Positions 7,267-14,545 are shown, counted from the first letter of the stretch. The stretch is DNA of 15,895 bases from DATEVL01 sp964448245 (GCA_964448245.1 CAYUWF010000052.1:1-15895); one strand, 5' to 3'. Made by a program: numbers and translations. Notes: generated by a model from the letters alone, not told the origin.

Positions 7267-9630
7267 TCAACTTGGCGGCGACGGCGCCGGGCGATCGGCT
7301 TCCTGGATCAGCTCCCAAAGACGATTCGGGCTCAGGGGGATCTCGAGCAGTTCGAGAGGGATCTCCGGCAGCGCGTTCTCGACCGCCTGGGCGAAGAGCG
7401 CTGCCGTGGGAATGGCGCCCGCTTCACCGGCGCCCTTGACACCCAGCGGGTTCAGCGGCGAGGGGGTTTCCTCATGTCCGACGATGATCGGCGGCACGTC
7501 GAGCGAAGTCGGCAGCAGGTAATCCATGAAGGAGGCGTTGACCAGTTGGCCGTTCTCGTCGTACATCAGGTGCTCATAGTAGGAATTGCCGATGCCCTGC
7601 GCCACGCCGCCGTGGACCTGACCCTCGAGGATCAGGGGATTGATCACCGTGCCGCAGTCGTGGACGACGACGTACTTCTGGATCTCGATCCGCATCGTCT
7701 CCGGATCGACCTCGAGGATGGCGGCGTGCACGCCGCTGGCCGTCGCGCCGCGCGCCGGGCCGAAATATTCTGTGGCTTCCAGGCCGGGCTCGGTGCCGGG
7801 CCGAACGGCACCGCGCAGCGGATTGGCCTTGGAGGCCAGCTCGCCGAGGGACAACGAGCGATCGGGCCGACCCTTCACCCACACTCTTCCGTCGTGCAAT
7901 TCCAGGTGGTCGGGCGGTTCCTGGAGGAACTCGCCGGCGACGCGCAGCACCTTTTCCCGTACGCGCAGCGCCGCGGCGTGGACGGCGTTGCCGGCGACGA
8001 CGGCGCCCCGGCTGGCGAAGGTCCCCGTGCCCCAGTGGAACTGGTCGGTGTCGCCGGTGACGACTTCGACATCGGCCACCTCGACCCCGAGCTGCTCGGC
8101 AGCGACCTGGGCGAAGCTGGTGAAATGCCCCTGACCCTGCGTGCCGACGCCGGTGGCGACGCTGACCTTGCCGCTGGCCTCGACCTGGACGCGGGCGCCT
8201 TCGTAGGGTCCGATGCCGGTCCCTTCGACGTAGGCGACGACGCCGATGCCGACGTGGCGGCCCTGCCGGCGCAGCCGCGGCTGCTCCTTCTTGACGAATT
8301 CGTCGTACCCGATCAGCTTCAGGGCGTGATCCAGCAGCGGGTTGTAATTGCCGCTGTCGTAGACGAGCGGGGCGGAGTCCTGGTAGATGATGTTGTTGTC
8401 GTGCGGGAACGAGTCGGGCGCCAGGAAATTGCGCCGGCGGATGTCGCGCACGTCGATCTTGAGTTCGCGGGCGGCGAGATCGAGCAGGCGTTCGATGACG
8501 AAGACCCCGTGCTGCCGGCCGGCGCCGCGGTAGGGGGTGACGATGGTCTTGTTGGTGAAGACGGCCTTGAACTCGCTGTAGTAGTTGGGGATCTGGTAGG
8601 GACCGAGCAGTGTGCACTGGCTGTTGATCGGAACCGTCAGACCGTAGGGATCGTAGGCGCCGGTGTCGTGCAGGAACTCGTCGTGCACCCCGAGGATGCG
8701 GCCGTCGCCGGTCAGGGCGATCTCGGCGTCGTGGATCTGGCTGCGCTCGTGGGTCGTGGCCAGGAAGTTCTCGGCGCGGTCTTCGATCCACTTGACCGGC
8801 CGTCCGAGCCGCATCGCCACCCACGGGACGACCAGCTCTTCGGGATAGAACATCATGATCTTGGGACCGAAGCCGCCGCCGACGAAGGGGGCGATGACGC
8901 GCACCTGATGCTCCGAGAGCCCCAGCCGCGCCGCCAACCCGTTGCGGATTGGGATCGGCGCCTGGGTCGTGTCCCACACGGTCAGCCGCGCCTGCCGGGA
9001 GTCCCAGTCGGCCACCACACCGCGGTTCTCGAGGGCGGCGGCGGCACCGTGGTCGTAGGTCAGACGGCGGCGGATGACGAGGTGGGCCTGGCGTTTGGCC
9101 GCGGCGTAGTCGCCGCGCTCCTGAATGACGTGGGCCGCCATGTTCGATTCGAGGTCATCGTGGACGCGCGGCGAGTCGTCCTGCAGCGCCTTCTCCAGGT
9201 CGACGACCGCCGGCAGCGGTTCGTAGTCGACGTCGATATCGGCCAGGGCATCCTCGGCCACGTAGCGGCTTTCGGCGATGACGATGGCCAGCGGCTCGCC
9301 GGCGTGGCGCACCTTGTCGCGGACCAGGGGGACCTGGGTGCGTTCATGGAAGACCAGGCGCTCGATCGGCGGCGGCGAGACGAGCAGCGGCCCCGGTTTC
9401 CAATAGTCTCCCAGATCGTCGGCGGTGTAGACGGCGATGACGCCCGGACGCGCCCGGGCCCGGCTCACATCGATGCGGCGAAGACGCGCATGCGCGTACG
9501 GGCTGCGCAGGAAGGCGGCGTGGACCATCCCGGCCAAATGGACGTCGTCGGTGAACAGGGCCTGGCCGGTCAGTAGGCGCGGGTCCTCGTTTCGCCGCAG
9601 GGGTTTTCCGAGTACTCGAGTCTCGGTCAT
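7267..9630 (-). CDS. Xanthine dehydrogenase-family molybdopterin-binding subunit
   Basis: At 787 residues it is the usual size of the catalytic subunit of a molybdenum hydroxylase (xanthine dehydrogenase/aldehyde oxidase/CoxL family). The N-terminal a/b-hammerhead domain starts with RRNEDPRLLTG; then come the cofactor loop FVGGGFGPK (249-257), PYRGAGR (366-372), GTQGQGHFTSFAQ (496-508), HDCGTVINP (657-665) and KGAGEAGAIPTAA (732-744), where Glu736 is the expected catalytic base. PYRGAGR is not the cysteine-containing CO dehydrogenase form I loop, so an N-heterocycle or aldehyde substrate is more likely than CO. No FAD or 2Fe-2S subunit gene is in the window, although three-subunit enzymes need them. 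The ATG at 9630 has GGAGGT 6 nt upstream. Purine hydroxylation fits the neighbours but is inferred. Confidence 0.92.
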   Translation of the reverse strand: MTETRVLGKPLRRNEDPRLLTGQALFTDDVHLAGMVHAAFLRSPYAHARLRRIDVSRARARPGVIAVYTADDLGDYWKPGPLLVSPPPIERLVFHERTQVPLVRDKVRHAGEPLAIVIAESRYVAEDALADIDVDYEPLPAVVDLEKALQDDSPRVHDDLESNMAAHVIQERGDYAAAKRQAHLVIRRRLTYDHGAAAALENRGVVADWDSRQARLTVWDTTQAPIPIRNGLAARLGLSEHQVRVIAPFVGGGFGPKIMMFYPEELVVPWVAMRLGRPVKWIEDRAENFLATTHERSQIHDAEIALTGDGRILGVHDEFLHDTGAYDPYGLTVPINSQCTLLGPYQIPNYYSEFKAVFTNKTIVTPYRGAGRQHGVFVIERLLDLAARELKIDVRDIRRRNFLAPDSFPHDNNIIYQDSAPLVYDSGNYNPLLDHALKLIGYDEFVKKEQPRLRRQGRHVGIGVVAYVEGTGIGPYEGARVQVEASGKVSVATGVGTQGQGHFTSFAQVAAEQLGVEVADVEVVTGDTDQFHWGTGTFASRGAVVAGNAVHAAALRVREKVLRVAGEFLQEPPDHLELHDGRVWVKGRPDRSLSLGELASKANPLRGAVRPGTEPGLEATEYFGPARGATASGVHAAILEVDPETMRIEIQKYVVVHDCGTVINPLILEGQVHGGVAQGIGNSYYEHLMYDENGQLVNASFMDYLLPTSLDVPPIIVGHEETPSPLNPLGVKGAGEAGAIPTAALFAQAVENALPEIPLELLEIPLSPNRLWELIQEADRPAPSPPS

Positions 9631-9665
9631 TCGCTTACCTCCGTCCTCTCACGTCGCCTCGCGTC

Positions 9666-9697
9666 CAGGCACTCTGAGCGAAGTCGAAGAGTGCCTG
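9666..9697. repeat. REP-like hairpin, copy 1
   Basis: A perfect 10-bp stem (9666-9675 with 9688-9697) encloses exactly the 12-nt core GAGCGAAGTCGA. It lies in the 229-bp gap 9631-9859 between the DinB-like gene and the molybdenum-enzyme gene. Confidence 0.75.
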
Positions 9698-9707
9698 AAT
9701 GAGAGCC

Positions 9708-9735
9708 GGCGCGCTTCGACTACGCTCAGCGCGCC
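9708..9735. repeat. REP-like hairpin, copy 2 (inverted core)
   Basis: A perfect 8-bp stem (9708-9715 with 9728-9735) encloses TCGACTACGCTC, the reverse complement of GAGCGTAGTCGA. It is 10 bp from copy 1 and its loop is in the opposite orientation. Confidence 0.75.
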
Positions 9736-9740
9736 TGTCG

Positions 9741-9759
9741 CAGGCGCCTGGAGCGCCTG
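9741..9759. repeat. Short hairpin in repeat cluster
   Basis: CAGGCGC and GCGCCTG (9741-9747, 9753-9759) form a perfect 7-bp stem with a 5-nt loop. It lacks the 12-nt core and may be a relic or a chance GC-rich palindrome. Confidence 0.5.
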
Positions 9760-9777
9760 AACCCGTCTGGCTGCAGG

Positions 9778-9857
9778 CCGGCGCGCTTCGATGCCATCCT
9801 GAGGGCAGCGAAGGACGCAGCCTGCCCCGAGCGTAGTCGAGGGGCTCTGTGCGCCGG
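9778..9857. repeat. Nested REP-like element with core copy 3
   Basis: Outer 7-bp arms (9778-9784, 9851-9857) enclose two inner parts. The first, 9786-9813, has CTTCG/CGAAG ends and contains CATCCTGAG. The second is a GCCCC/GGGGC stem (9824-9828, 9841-9845) around the core GAGCGTAGTCGA (9829-9840), identical to the reverse complement of the copy 2 loop. It ends 2 bp before the stop codon of the DinB-like gene. Confidence 0.6.
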
Positions 9858-9859
9858 TG

Positions 9860-10348
9860 TCAAACGCCTGTGGCACTGCGCCAGGCGCGGATGGCGTCTG
9901 TATGTTCGGCCTCGTGCTCGAAGCTGTATTCGGCGATCCAGCGCGAGAGCGGGTTGCCGTGCAACCAGGTCTCCGGCCGCCGGCGCGTCAGGTCGTCGTC
10001 GGAGAATTCGGCCACCCACCGTAGTGTCTGGCGCCGCACACCGTGGAAATCCTCCAGGACACGCTCCAGAGGCCGATCTTTGGTCTCGGCGTGCCAGCGG
10101 GCGTTGAGCGAGTCGAAGTCGGGGTTGGGGACGAAACTCTGCCCGACGGGTTTGCGGCCTTGGTCGAGATGCATCATCAGCCGGACCAGCTCGGCCTCCC
10201 ACAGGCTGAGGTGCTGCAGGATGTCGCGCGCCGACCATTGGCCGACGGCCTTGGGAAGCTGGAGCTGCTCGGGGGTCAGCCCGTCGATGGCGTCGAGCAA
10301 CGCGGCGCGGCTGGCCTCGAGAGCCGCGCGGATCTCGTGCTTCGTCAT
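9860..10348 (-). CDS. DinB/ClbS-DfsB-like four-helix bundle protein
   Basis: A 162-residue cytoplasmic protein with the DinB-like helical-bundle pattern. The typical GLTPEQL...WSARDILQHLSLWEAE stretch spans about residues 23-54, and His46 together with the HEAEH motif (His145, His149) gives the three-histidine metal site. Relatives include thiol-dependent transferases and the colibactin-protection hydrolase ClbS; none of these functions can be assigned. It shares the bundle layout with the left-edge protein but lacks the TPR extension. The ATG at 10348 has a purine-rich GGTGGGG ending one base before it, an unusually close ribosome site. Both flanks are packed with palindromic repeats, which suggests a separately inserted module rather than a core pathway gene. 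Confidence 0.8.
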   Translation of the reverse strand: MTKHEIRAALEASRAALLDAIDGLTPEQLQLPKAVGQWSARDILQHLSLWEAELVRLMMHLDQGRKPVGQSFVPNPDFDSLNARWHAETKDRPLERVLEDFHGVRRQTLRWVAEFSDDDLTRRRPETWLHGNPLSRWIAEYSFEHEAEHTDAIRAWRSATGV

Positions 10349-10408
10349 TCCCCACCCCGATCCAGAGGGTCAGCGAGCCGGCAGGCAGGCGTTCGTGCTA
10401 TCGAGGAG

Positions 10409-10450
10409 ATTGCCACGCCGCCCTTCGCCAAGCTCAGGGCGGCTCGCAAT
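10409..10450. repeat. REP-like hairpin, copy 4
   Basis: A perfect 8-bp stem GCCGCCCT/AGGGCGGC (10417-10424, 10436-10443) encloses an 11-nt degenerate core (TCGCCAAGCTC). An outer ATTGC/GCAAT pair (10409-10413, 10446-10450) extends it. It lies in the 177-bp gap after the cyclase-family gene. Confidence 0.65.
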
Positions 10451-10483
10451 GACCCTGTCACCGCGGACGCCTGATCCCTGAAC

Positions 10484-10518
10484 ACTGACCACCGACCACT
10501 GACCACTGACCACTGACC
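10484..10518. repeat. Heptanucleotide tandem repeat (ACTGACC)n
   Basis: Five contiguous 7-bp units, the second reading ACCGACC and the rest ACTGACC, end 7 bp before the cyclase-family stop codon. Degenerate units continue on either side. Such intergenic heptamer arrays are slippage-prone and non-coding. Confidence 0.85.
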
Positions 10519-10525
10519 ACTGTTC

Positions 10526-11305
10526 CTACATCCACGCTACGGCGCGGCAGAAGGCCGCCTCGCCGCCCTTGAACTTCCACGGGAACACGCCCAGGGTCAG
10601 GCGCTTGTTGTGGAGCTCCTTCAAGCCCATGTCGCCGCCCATGTTCTCGACGTGGATGCAGTCGTGTGGGAAGAGGGCGTTGTGGGTGAGCTGGTAGGCC
10701 GATTCAGGGAAAAGCTCATCGACCTTGTCGGCCCCGAACTTGGCCTCGACCCGGGCGCGCACCTTCTGCCAGTGCTCGAGTCCGCCCTTGCCCAGGAAGC
10801 GGCCGATGGGCAGGTTCATCGGGTGGTCGGTGGAGATCATGTCGACCCCCCAGATGTGGATCTTCTTGTTGAGCAGCCAGTCGCACAGGCTGAAGTGCGG
10901 CCCGGGATGGCGCTGGATGTAGCGCTCCTCATCGGCCTCCGGGGTGAAGAACGAGTAGCGATGCCAGCCGGTGTGGAGGAAGAGGATGTCCCCCTCCCGC
11001 ACCTCGACGCGCTTCTCGATGTCCTCCGGCCGGAAGAGATCGAGGTCGTCGAGCATGTCGCTCAGGTCGACGATGACGCCCGGGCCCCAGCACCACTCGA
11101 TCGGGATCTGGTCGATGGTCTTGCCATTGGTGACGAAGTGCCGCGGGGCGTCGAGGTGGGTCCCCATATGGTTGGAGGTCTGGATGTACTGAGCGTTGAC
11201 CCCGTGCTCGCTCTTGCGCTTGATGTATTTGACCTCGAAGGGCGGGTAGTAGGGCCAGAAGGAGCAGTCCTGGTTGAGGGGCTGGGAGAGGTCGTAGATT
11301 TTCAT
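10526..11305 (-). CDS. Cyclase/kynurenine formamidase-family metal-dependent hydrolase
   Basis: The 259-residue protein belongs to the cyclase family (PF04199), which holds arylformamidase, isatin hydrolase and other amide- or lactam-opening hydrolases. The metal-binding motif HMGTHLDAPRHF (46-57) is complete, with His46, His50 and Asp52 as ligands and His56 nearby. GDILFLHTGW (105-114), IWGVDMISTDHP (151-162) and CIHVENMGGD (216-225) are further family stretches. The frame is open 26 codons upstream, but the ATG at 11305 is chosen because GGAGGAG lies 3 nt before it and the family start MKIYDLSQPL follows. It sits between the DUF1116 gene and repeat DNA. A carbamoyl- or formyl-amide from purine or pyrimidine breakdown is a possible substrate; this is inference. 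Confidence 0.88.
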   Translation of the reverse strand: MKIYDLSQPLNQDCSFWPYYPPFEVKYIKRKSEHGVNAQYIQTSNHMGTHLDAPRHFVTNGKTIDQIPIEWCWGPGVIVDLSDMLDDLDLFRPEDIEKRVEVREGDILFLHTGWHRYSFFTPEADEERYIQRHPGPHFSLCDWLLNKKIHIWGVDMISTDHPMNLPIGRFLGKGGLEHWQKVRARVEAKFGADKVDELFPESAYQLTHNALFPHDCIHVENMGGDMGLKELHNKRLTLGVFPWKFKGGEAAFCRAVAWM

Positions 11306-11390
11306 GCGCTCCTCCGATGAGCCTGTTCGATTCTTGCCGATGATCGTGTGGTGGGGTCCTGCCATCCGCCCCCACTCCCCCATGAAATAT

Positions 11391-11468
11391 CCTCACCTCC
11401 CTCTCCGCCCAAGGGTCCTTGACGGAGGTGCTGCCTCCAGGGCGGAGAGGGGGGCCAGGGGGGTGAGG
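11391..11468. repeat. MITE-like nested inverted repeat
   Basis: Outer arms CCTCACC/GGTGAGG (11391-11397, 11462-11468) and inner perfect 12-bp arms (11399-11410, 11440-11451) are nested; the right side carries an extra 10-nt GC-rich stretch between them. The centre holds another small GGAGG/CCTCC hairpin. It occupies much of the 180-bp gap 11306-11485. The size and layout suggest a small non-autonomous repeat or a strong RNA hairpin; no transposase is present. Confidence 0.6.
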
Positions 11469-11485
11469 CGACGCCGCGCATCACG

Positions 11486-12730
11486 TCAGGCCATCCCATA
11501 CTTCTCGGCGAAAGCCAGCAGCGCCTGCTCGAACATTGCCATCGGCGGGCGCACCAATCCGGCGCCCACCTGGCCGACGCCCGGCCGACGGTGGGCGATG
11601 CCGGTGTTGATGCGCGGCGTGATCCCGAGCTCGACGACCTTGCGCAGGTCGATGCCGGTGGGCGTGCCGCGGAAATCGAGCGCCGGCATGGTGAAGATCT
11701 TGTGCTCGGCAACCGTGATCTCATACATCTCGAGCGTGGCGTTCAGTGCGTCGCGCGGCGATCCGCCGACGAAGGTCACGATCGCCGGCGCCGCCGCCAT
11801 GGCGAATCCGCCGATCCCGGCCGTCTCGGTGATGGCGCTGTCGCCGATGTCGGGATTGGCGTCGGCCTCAGTGAAGCCGGGGAAGTACAGGCCGTCGGGG
11901 ACGGCGGCCGGAGCGGTGAACCAGGCGTCGCCCAGGCTGCTGACGCGGATGCCGAAGTCGGTTCCGTTGCGCGCCATGACGGTGACGACGGTACTGCCGT
12001 CGACCCCGTGGCCGGCCAGGGTCATCGCCTTGCAGGCGGCCATCACCGGATTGAGGATGCTCAGCGCGTTCTCCCCAATGAAACGCAGCACCTCGGCCTT
12101 GGTCGCCTCTGGCAGCGCCAGTTGTGCAATGCGAGGCGCCAGGAAGCGCAGGAAGAGCAACGACCCGGCCTTGTTGCGGTTGTGCCCCTCGTCGCCCATG
12201 TGCAGGGCCTCGGCCATCGTCGCCCGCATGTCGAGCCCTTCGCTGCCGGCCAGCGCCTCGCCGACGGCCGGGCCGAGTGTGTCGTTCATCCAATGCAAGC
12301 GTTTCAGCACTTCGTCGCTGAACGCCCCGTAGCGCAGGACCTTGCCGTAGCCCTCGTTCAGGTTGGAGAAGGTCTTCCGCCGATGGGTGACATCTTCCAG
12401 GACGTAGACCGCCATCGAGGGGGAGATCACCCCGGCCATCGGCCCCACGGCGTCGTGGTCGTGGCACGGCTCGAAGCGGATGCGGCCGCTTTGGGCCAGC
12501 TCGCCGGCGGAAGCCTCGTCGTGCGCCCGTCCCTCGAAGAGCAGGGCGCCGAGGATGGCCCCGCGCAGTGGGCCGGCCATGCGCGCCCATTCGATCGGCG
12601 GTCCGGCGTGCAGCAGCAAATCACCGTCCATTCCGGGAATGACGTCGCCGGCCGGGGCGACTCCCCGCAGGATCGGCCGGGAGTCCATCATCCGTTCGGC
12701 GGCGGTGGCGTTGGCCTGGTCGATGTCCAT
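11486..12730 (-). CDS. ylbE: DUF1116 protein, YlbE/AllG-like (putative oxamate carbamoyltransferase component)
   Basis: The 414-residue protein matches the length and layout of E. coli YlbE (AllG). Family stretches include GPPIEWARMAGPLRGAILGA (about 43-62), FEPCHDHDAVGPMAGVISPS, MGDEGHNRNKAGSLLFLR, MARNGTDFGIRVSSLGDAWF and the C-terminal GQVGAGLVRPPMAMFEQAL. No membrane or signal segment is visible. With FdrA and YlbF it is reported in E. coli to make up oxamate carbamoyltransferase; the role here is by homology. The ATG at 12730 has AGGAGA 5 nt upstream. It follows fdrA after a 123-bp gap filled with two hairpin repeats, so cotranscription is likely but may be modulated by them. Family assignment is strong. 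Confidence 0.92.
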   Translation of the reverse strand: MDIDQANATAAERMMDSRPILRGVAPAGDVIPGMDGDLLLHAGPPIEWARMAGPLRGAILGALLFEGRAHDEASAGELAQSGRIRFEPCHDHDAVGPMAGVISPSMAVYVLEDVTHRRKTFSNLNEGYGKVLRYGAFSDEVLKRLHWMNDTLGPAVGEALAGSEGLDMRATMAEALHMGDEGHNRNKAGSLLFLRFLAPRIAQLALPEATKAEVLRFIGENALSILNPVMAACKAMTLAGHGVDGSTVVTVMARNGTDFGIRVSSLGDAWFTAPAAVPDGLYFPGFTEADANPDIGDSAITETAGIGGFAMAAAPAIVTFVGGSPRDALNATLEMYEITVAEHKIFTMPALDFRGTPTGIDLRKVVELGITPRINTGIAHRRPGVGQVGAGLVRPPMAMFEQALLAFAEKYGMA

Positions 12731-12763
12731 AGGTTCTCCTGGCGCGCCCGCGCTCTGGCGGGA

Positions 12764-12791
12764 GGCGTCCCGAGCGAAGTCGAAGGACGCC
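12764..12791. repeat. REP-like hairpin, copy 5
   Basis: A perfect GGCGTCC/GGACGCC stem (12764-12770, 12785-12791) plus one mismatched pair encloses the exact core GAGCGAAGTCGA (12772-12783). It lies in the gap between fdrA and the DUF1116 gene. Confidence 0.75.
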
Positions 12792-12810
12792 GGGTTTCCG
12801 CAGGACGTCC

Positions 12811-12863
12811 GGCACCCTTCGATATCATCCTGAGCGACGGCGAAGGACTTCGCTCAGGGTGCC
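12811..12863. repeat. Nested REP-like element overlapping the fdrA 3' end, copy 6
   Basis: A perfect 8-bp stem GGCACCCT/AGGGTGCC (12811-12818, 12856-12863) encloses 37 nt that begin TCGA and end CTTCGCTC, as if the 12-nt core had been split by about 25 nt. The inner part carries CATCCTGAG (12826-12834) and GCGAAGGAC, as in the element at 9778-9857. Its right arm supplies the last two sense codons and the stop of fdrA. Confidence 0.65.
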
Positions 12864-14545
12864 TGGCGGGACGAACCGGCCTTCATCTTCGCCAGAATCC
12901 CCATCAAGCGTTCGTCCCCCCCGGCCGGAGGACGCCATTCGACATGGACCGCCGGCGCGCCTTGTGCCGCGAGGCTCTCGTAGAACGTCTCCAAACCGAC
13001 ATTGATCGCCGCCGGACTGCGGAACGCGGCTAGCGGCACGGCCGGGGGCCAGTTCCCCGGACCCGCTGGCAGCCGCTTGACGACGGCGTCCAGCGCCTGG
13101 CGCAGGCCGGTGAACACTCGCGCGCCGGCTTTGCTCAGCCGCTCCATCTGAAATGCCATCCCCTGCGGGTCGTCCTGCGTGCCGACGAGAACCACCAGGA
13201 CCGCTAAGTCGGGCCGGCCGAGCGCCTCGGCGATCGCCGGGGCGAGCTCCGCCGCCGGATCGGCGTGGGCACCCTCGCCCAGGACAACGTCGAGCAGGAT
13301 GACCGAGGTCTCCGCGTCGGCCGCCTCCTGACGCAGGCGGCGCAAGCGCAGATCGTTGTCGATCATCGGATGGAGCCGACCCACGGTGAAAGTGTCGGCC
13401 CCCAAATCGAGAATGGTATGACTACGACTCTGCAGCGGATCGTCCAGCCGCTGCCTCGAGTGGAGGGGGACGTTGGAGTGGAGCGGGTCGAGCACGTACT
13501 GCAGAGCGAGCACGGTCTCATAGGCCAGCGTTCCCCCCGAAAAGAGGGCCCGCAAGTAGCGCGCCGGGCCGGGGGCCGGCTCGGGGGGGGACACGTCTGC
13601 AGGCGAAGACAGAGAGAGCTCGACGGCGATCTCAGCTGCGTCCTCCAAGCCGGCGGCGAAGTGCAGGTTGCCGAGGGCGCCGCGCAGGCTCGCCTCGCCG
13701 ATCAGGTTGAGGACGACCGGCTTGCCGCAGCGGCGAGCGGCCCCGGCCAGCCGGCCGGCCACTTCAGGTTGCGGTGGTTTCGAAATCAGCACGATCACGC
13801 TGGTTTCCGAATCGCGGCGGAGGACGTCGAGGGCCTGGTGGGCGGTCAGGCCGCCGACCTCACCTTGCAGGTCGCGTCCGCCGGTCCCGATGGCCTGGGA
13901 AACGCCGCCTCCCAGGGCATGAATCGCCGTGGTCACGGCCTGCAGACCGGTCCCGGAGGCGGCGACGAGGCCGATCGCCCCGTGCCGGACGCGGTTGGCG
14001 AAGCCGAAGCCGATGCCTCCGATGATCGCCGTGCCGCAGTCAGGGCCCATCACGATCAATCCACGCGCCCCCGCCTCCCGCTTCAGCTCGATCTCGTCTT
14101 CGATCGAGACGTTGTCACTATAGAGGAAGACATTCTTCCCCAGGCCGAGCGCCTCTCGGGCGACGCCGGCGGCAAACCGGCCGGGGACCGACACCAACAC
14201 CCAGGTCGCCGCGGGAAGCTGGCGCGCCGCGGCATCGAGGCTCCTGGGTCGGTATTCGGATTCGGCTGCGGCGCGGCGGCGGGCCAGCAGGCTGTCGACC
14301 TGGGCCAGCGCGTCGAGCGCAGCACGCTCGTTGTCCGCTTTGACGACGATCAGTAGATCGTCCGGCGAGGTCGCCTCCTTGGGGCGCAGCCCGCTGGCGT
14401 CGAGCAGCTCCAGGTTGACGGGGGTGGCCATCACCGCACCGGCGTCGAGGACCTCCGGCAGCTCCAGCAGACCGCGCTGCAGCTGCATCAGCACGACCGA
14501 GTCGTAGTAGGCGCCCCGCCGGACCTGGCTTCGCAGGATGGGCAT
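12854..14545 (-). CDS. fdrA: FdrA-family protein (AllF-like, putative oxamate carbamoyltransferase component)
   Basis: At 563 residues it is close to E. coli FdrA (about 555). The N-terminal part has YYDSVVLMQLQRGLLELPEV (13-32); the CoA-ligase-like middle has SVPGRFAAGVAREAL (119-133), YSDNVSIEDEIELK (142-155), VMGPDCGTAIIGG (165-177), VAASGTG (194-200) and GTGGRDLQGEVGG (220-232). The fold is that of succinyl-CoA synthetase alpha/beta chains, though FdrA acts with YlbE and YlbF as a carbamoyltransferase in E. coli rather than as a CoA ligase. The ATG at 14545 lies 3 nt after the amidase stop, so the two are almost certainly cotranscribed. The 3' end runs into a hairpin repeat, so the last residues are repeat-derived. 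Family is firm, activity by homology. Confidence 0.94.
   Translation of the reverse strand: MPILRSQVRRGAYYDSVVLMQLQRGLLELPEVLDAGAVMATPVNLELLDASGLRPKEATSPDDLLIVVKADNERAALDALAQVDSLLARRRAAAESEYRPRSLDAAARQLPAATWVLVSVPGRFAAGVAREALGLGKNVFLYSDNVSIEDEIELKREAGARGLIVMGPDCGTAIIGGIGFGFANRVRHGAIGLVAASGTGLQAVTTAIHALGGGVSQAIGTGGRDLQGEVGGLTAHQALDVLRRDSETSVIVLISKPPQPEVAGRLAGAARRCGKPVVLNLIGEASLRGALGNLHFAAGLEDAAEIAVELSLSSPADVSPPEPAPGPARYLRALFSGGTLAYETVLALQYVLDPLHSNVPLHSRQRLDDPLQSRSHTILDLGADTFTVGRLHPMIDNDLRLRRLRQEAADAETSVILLDVVLGEGAHADPAAELAPAIAEALGRPDLAVLVVLVGTQDDPQGMAFQMERLSKAGARVFTGLRQALDAVVKRLPAGPGNWPPAVPLAAFRSPAAINVGLETFYESLAAQGAPAVHVEWRPPAGGDERLMGILAKMKAGSSRQAP

Noticed and set aside
7474..9576. 700-codon plus-strand open frame opposite the molybdenum-enzyme gene
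   Set aside because: It is antisense to a gene with intact family motifs, its translation is a low-information Val/Asp/Gly-rich string, and GC-rich codon bias keeps this opposite frame open.
7267..9630. Aerobic carbon monoxide dehydrogenase large subunit
   Set aside because: The active-site loop reads PYRGAGR instead of the cysteine-containing form I motif, and no CoxM/CoxS genes are present.
9666..9857. CRISPR array
   Set aside because: Hairpins vary in stem sequence, spacing and orientation; there is no constant direct repeat with regular spacers and no cas gene.
11591..13033. 480-codon plus-strand open frame across the DUF1116 gene
   Set aside because: It is antisense to a recognised gene, runs through repeat DNA and has no recognisable domain.
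13265..14356. 363-codon plus-strand open frame opposite fdrA
   Set aside because: It is a shadow of fdrA in GC-rich DNA with no family resemblance.
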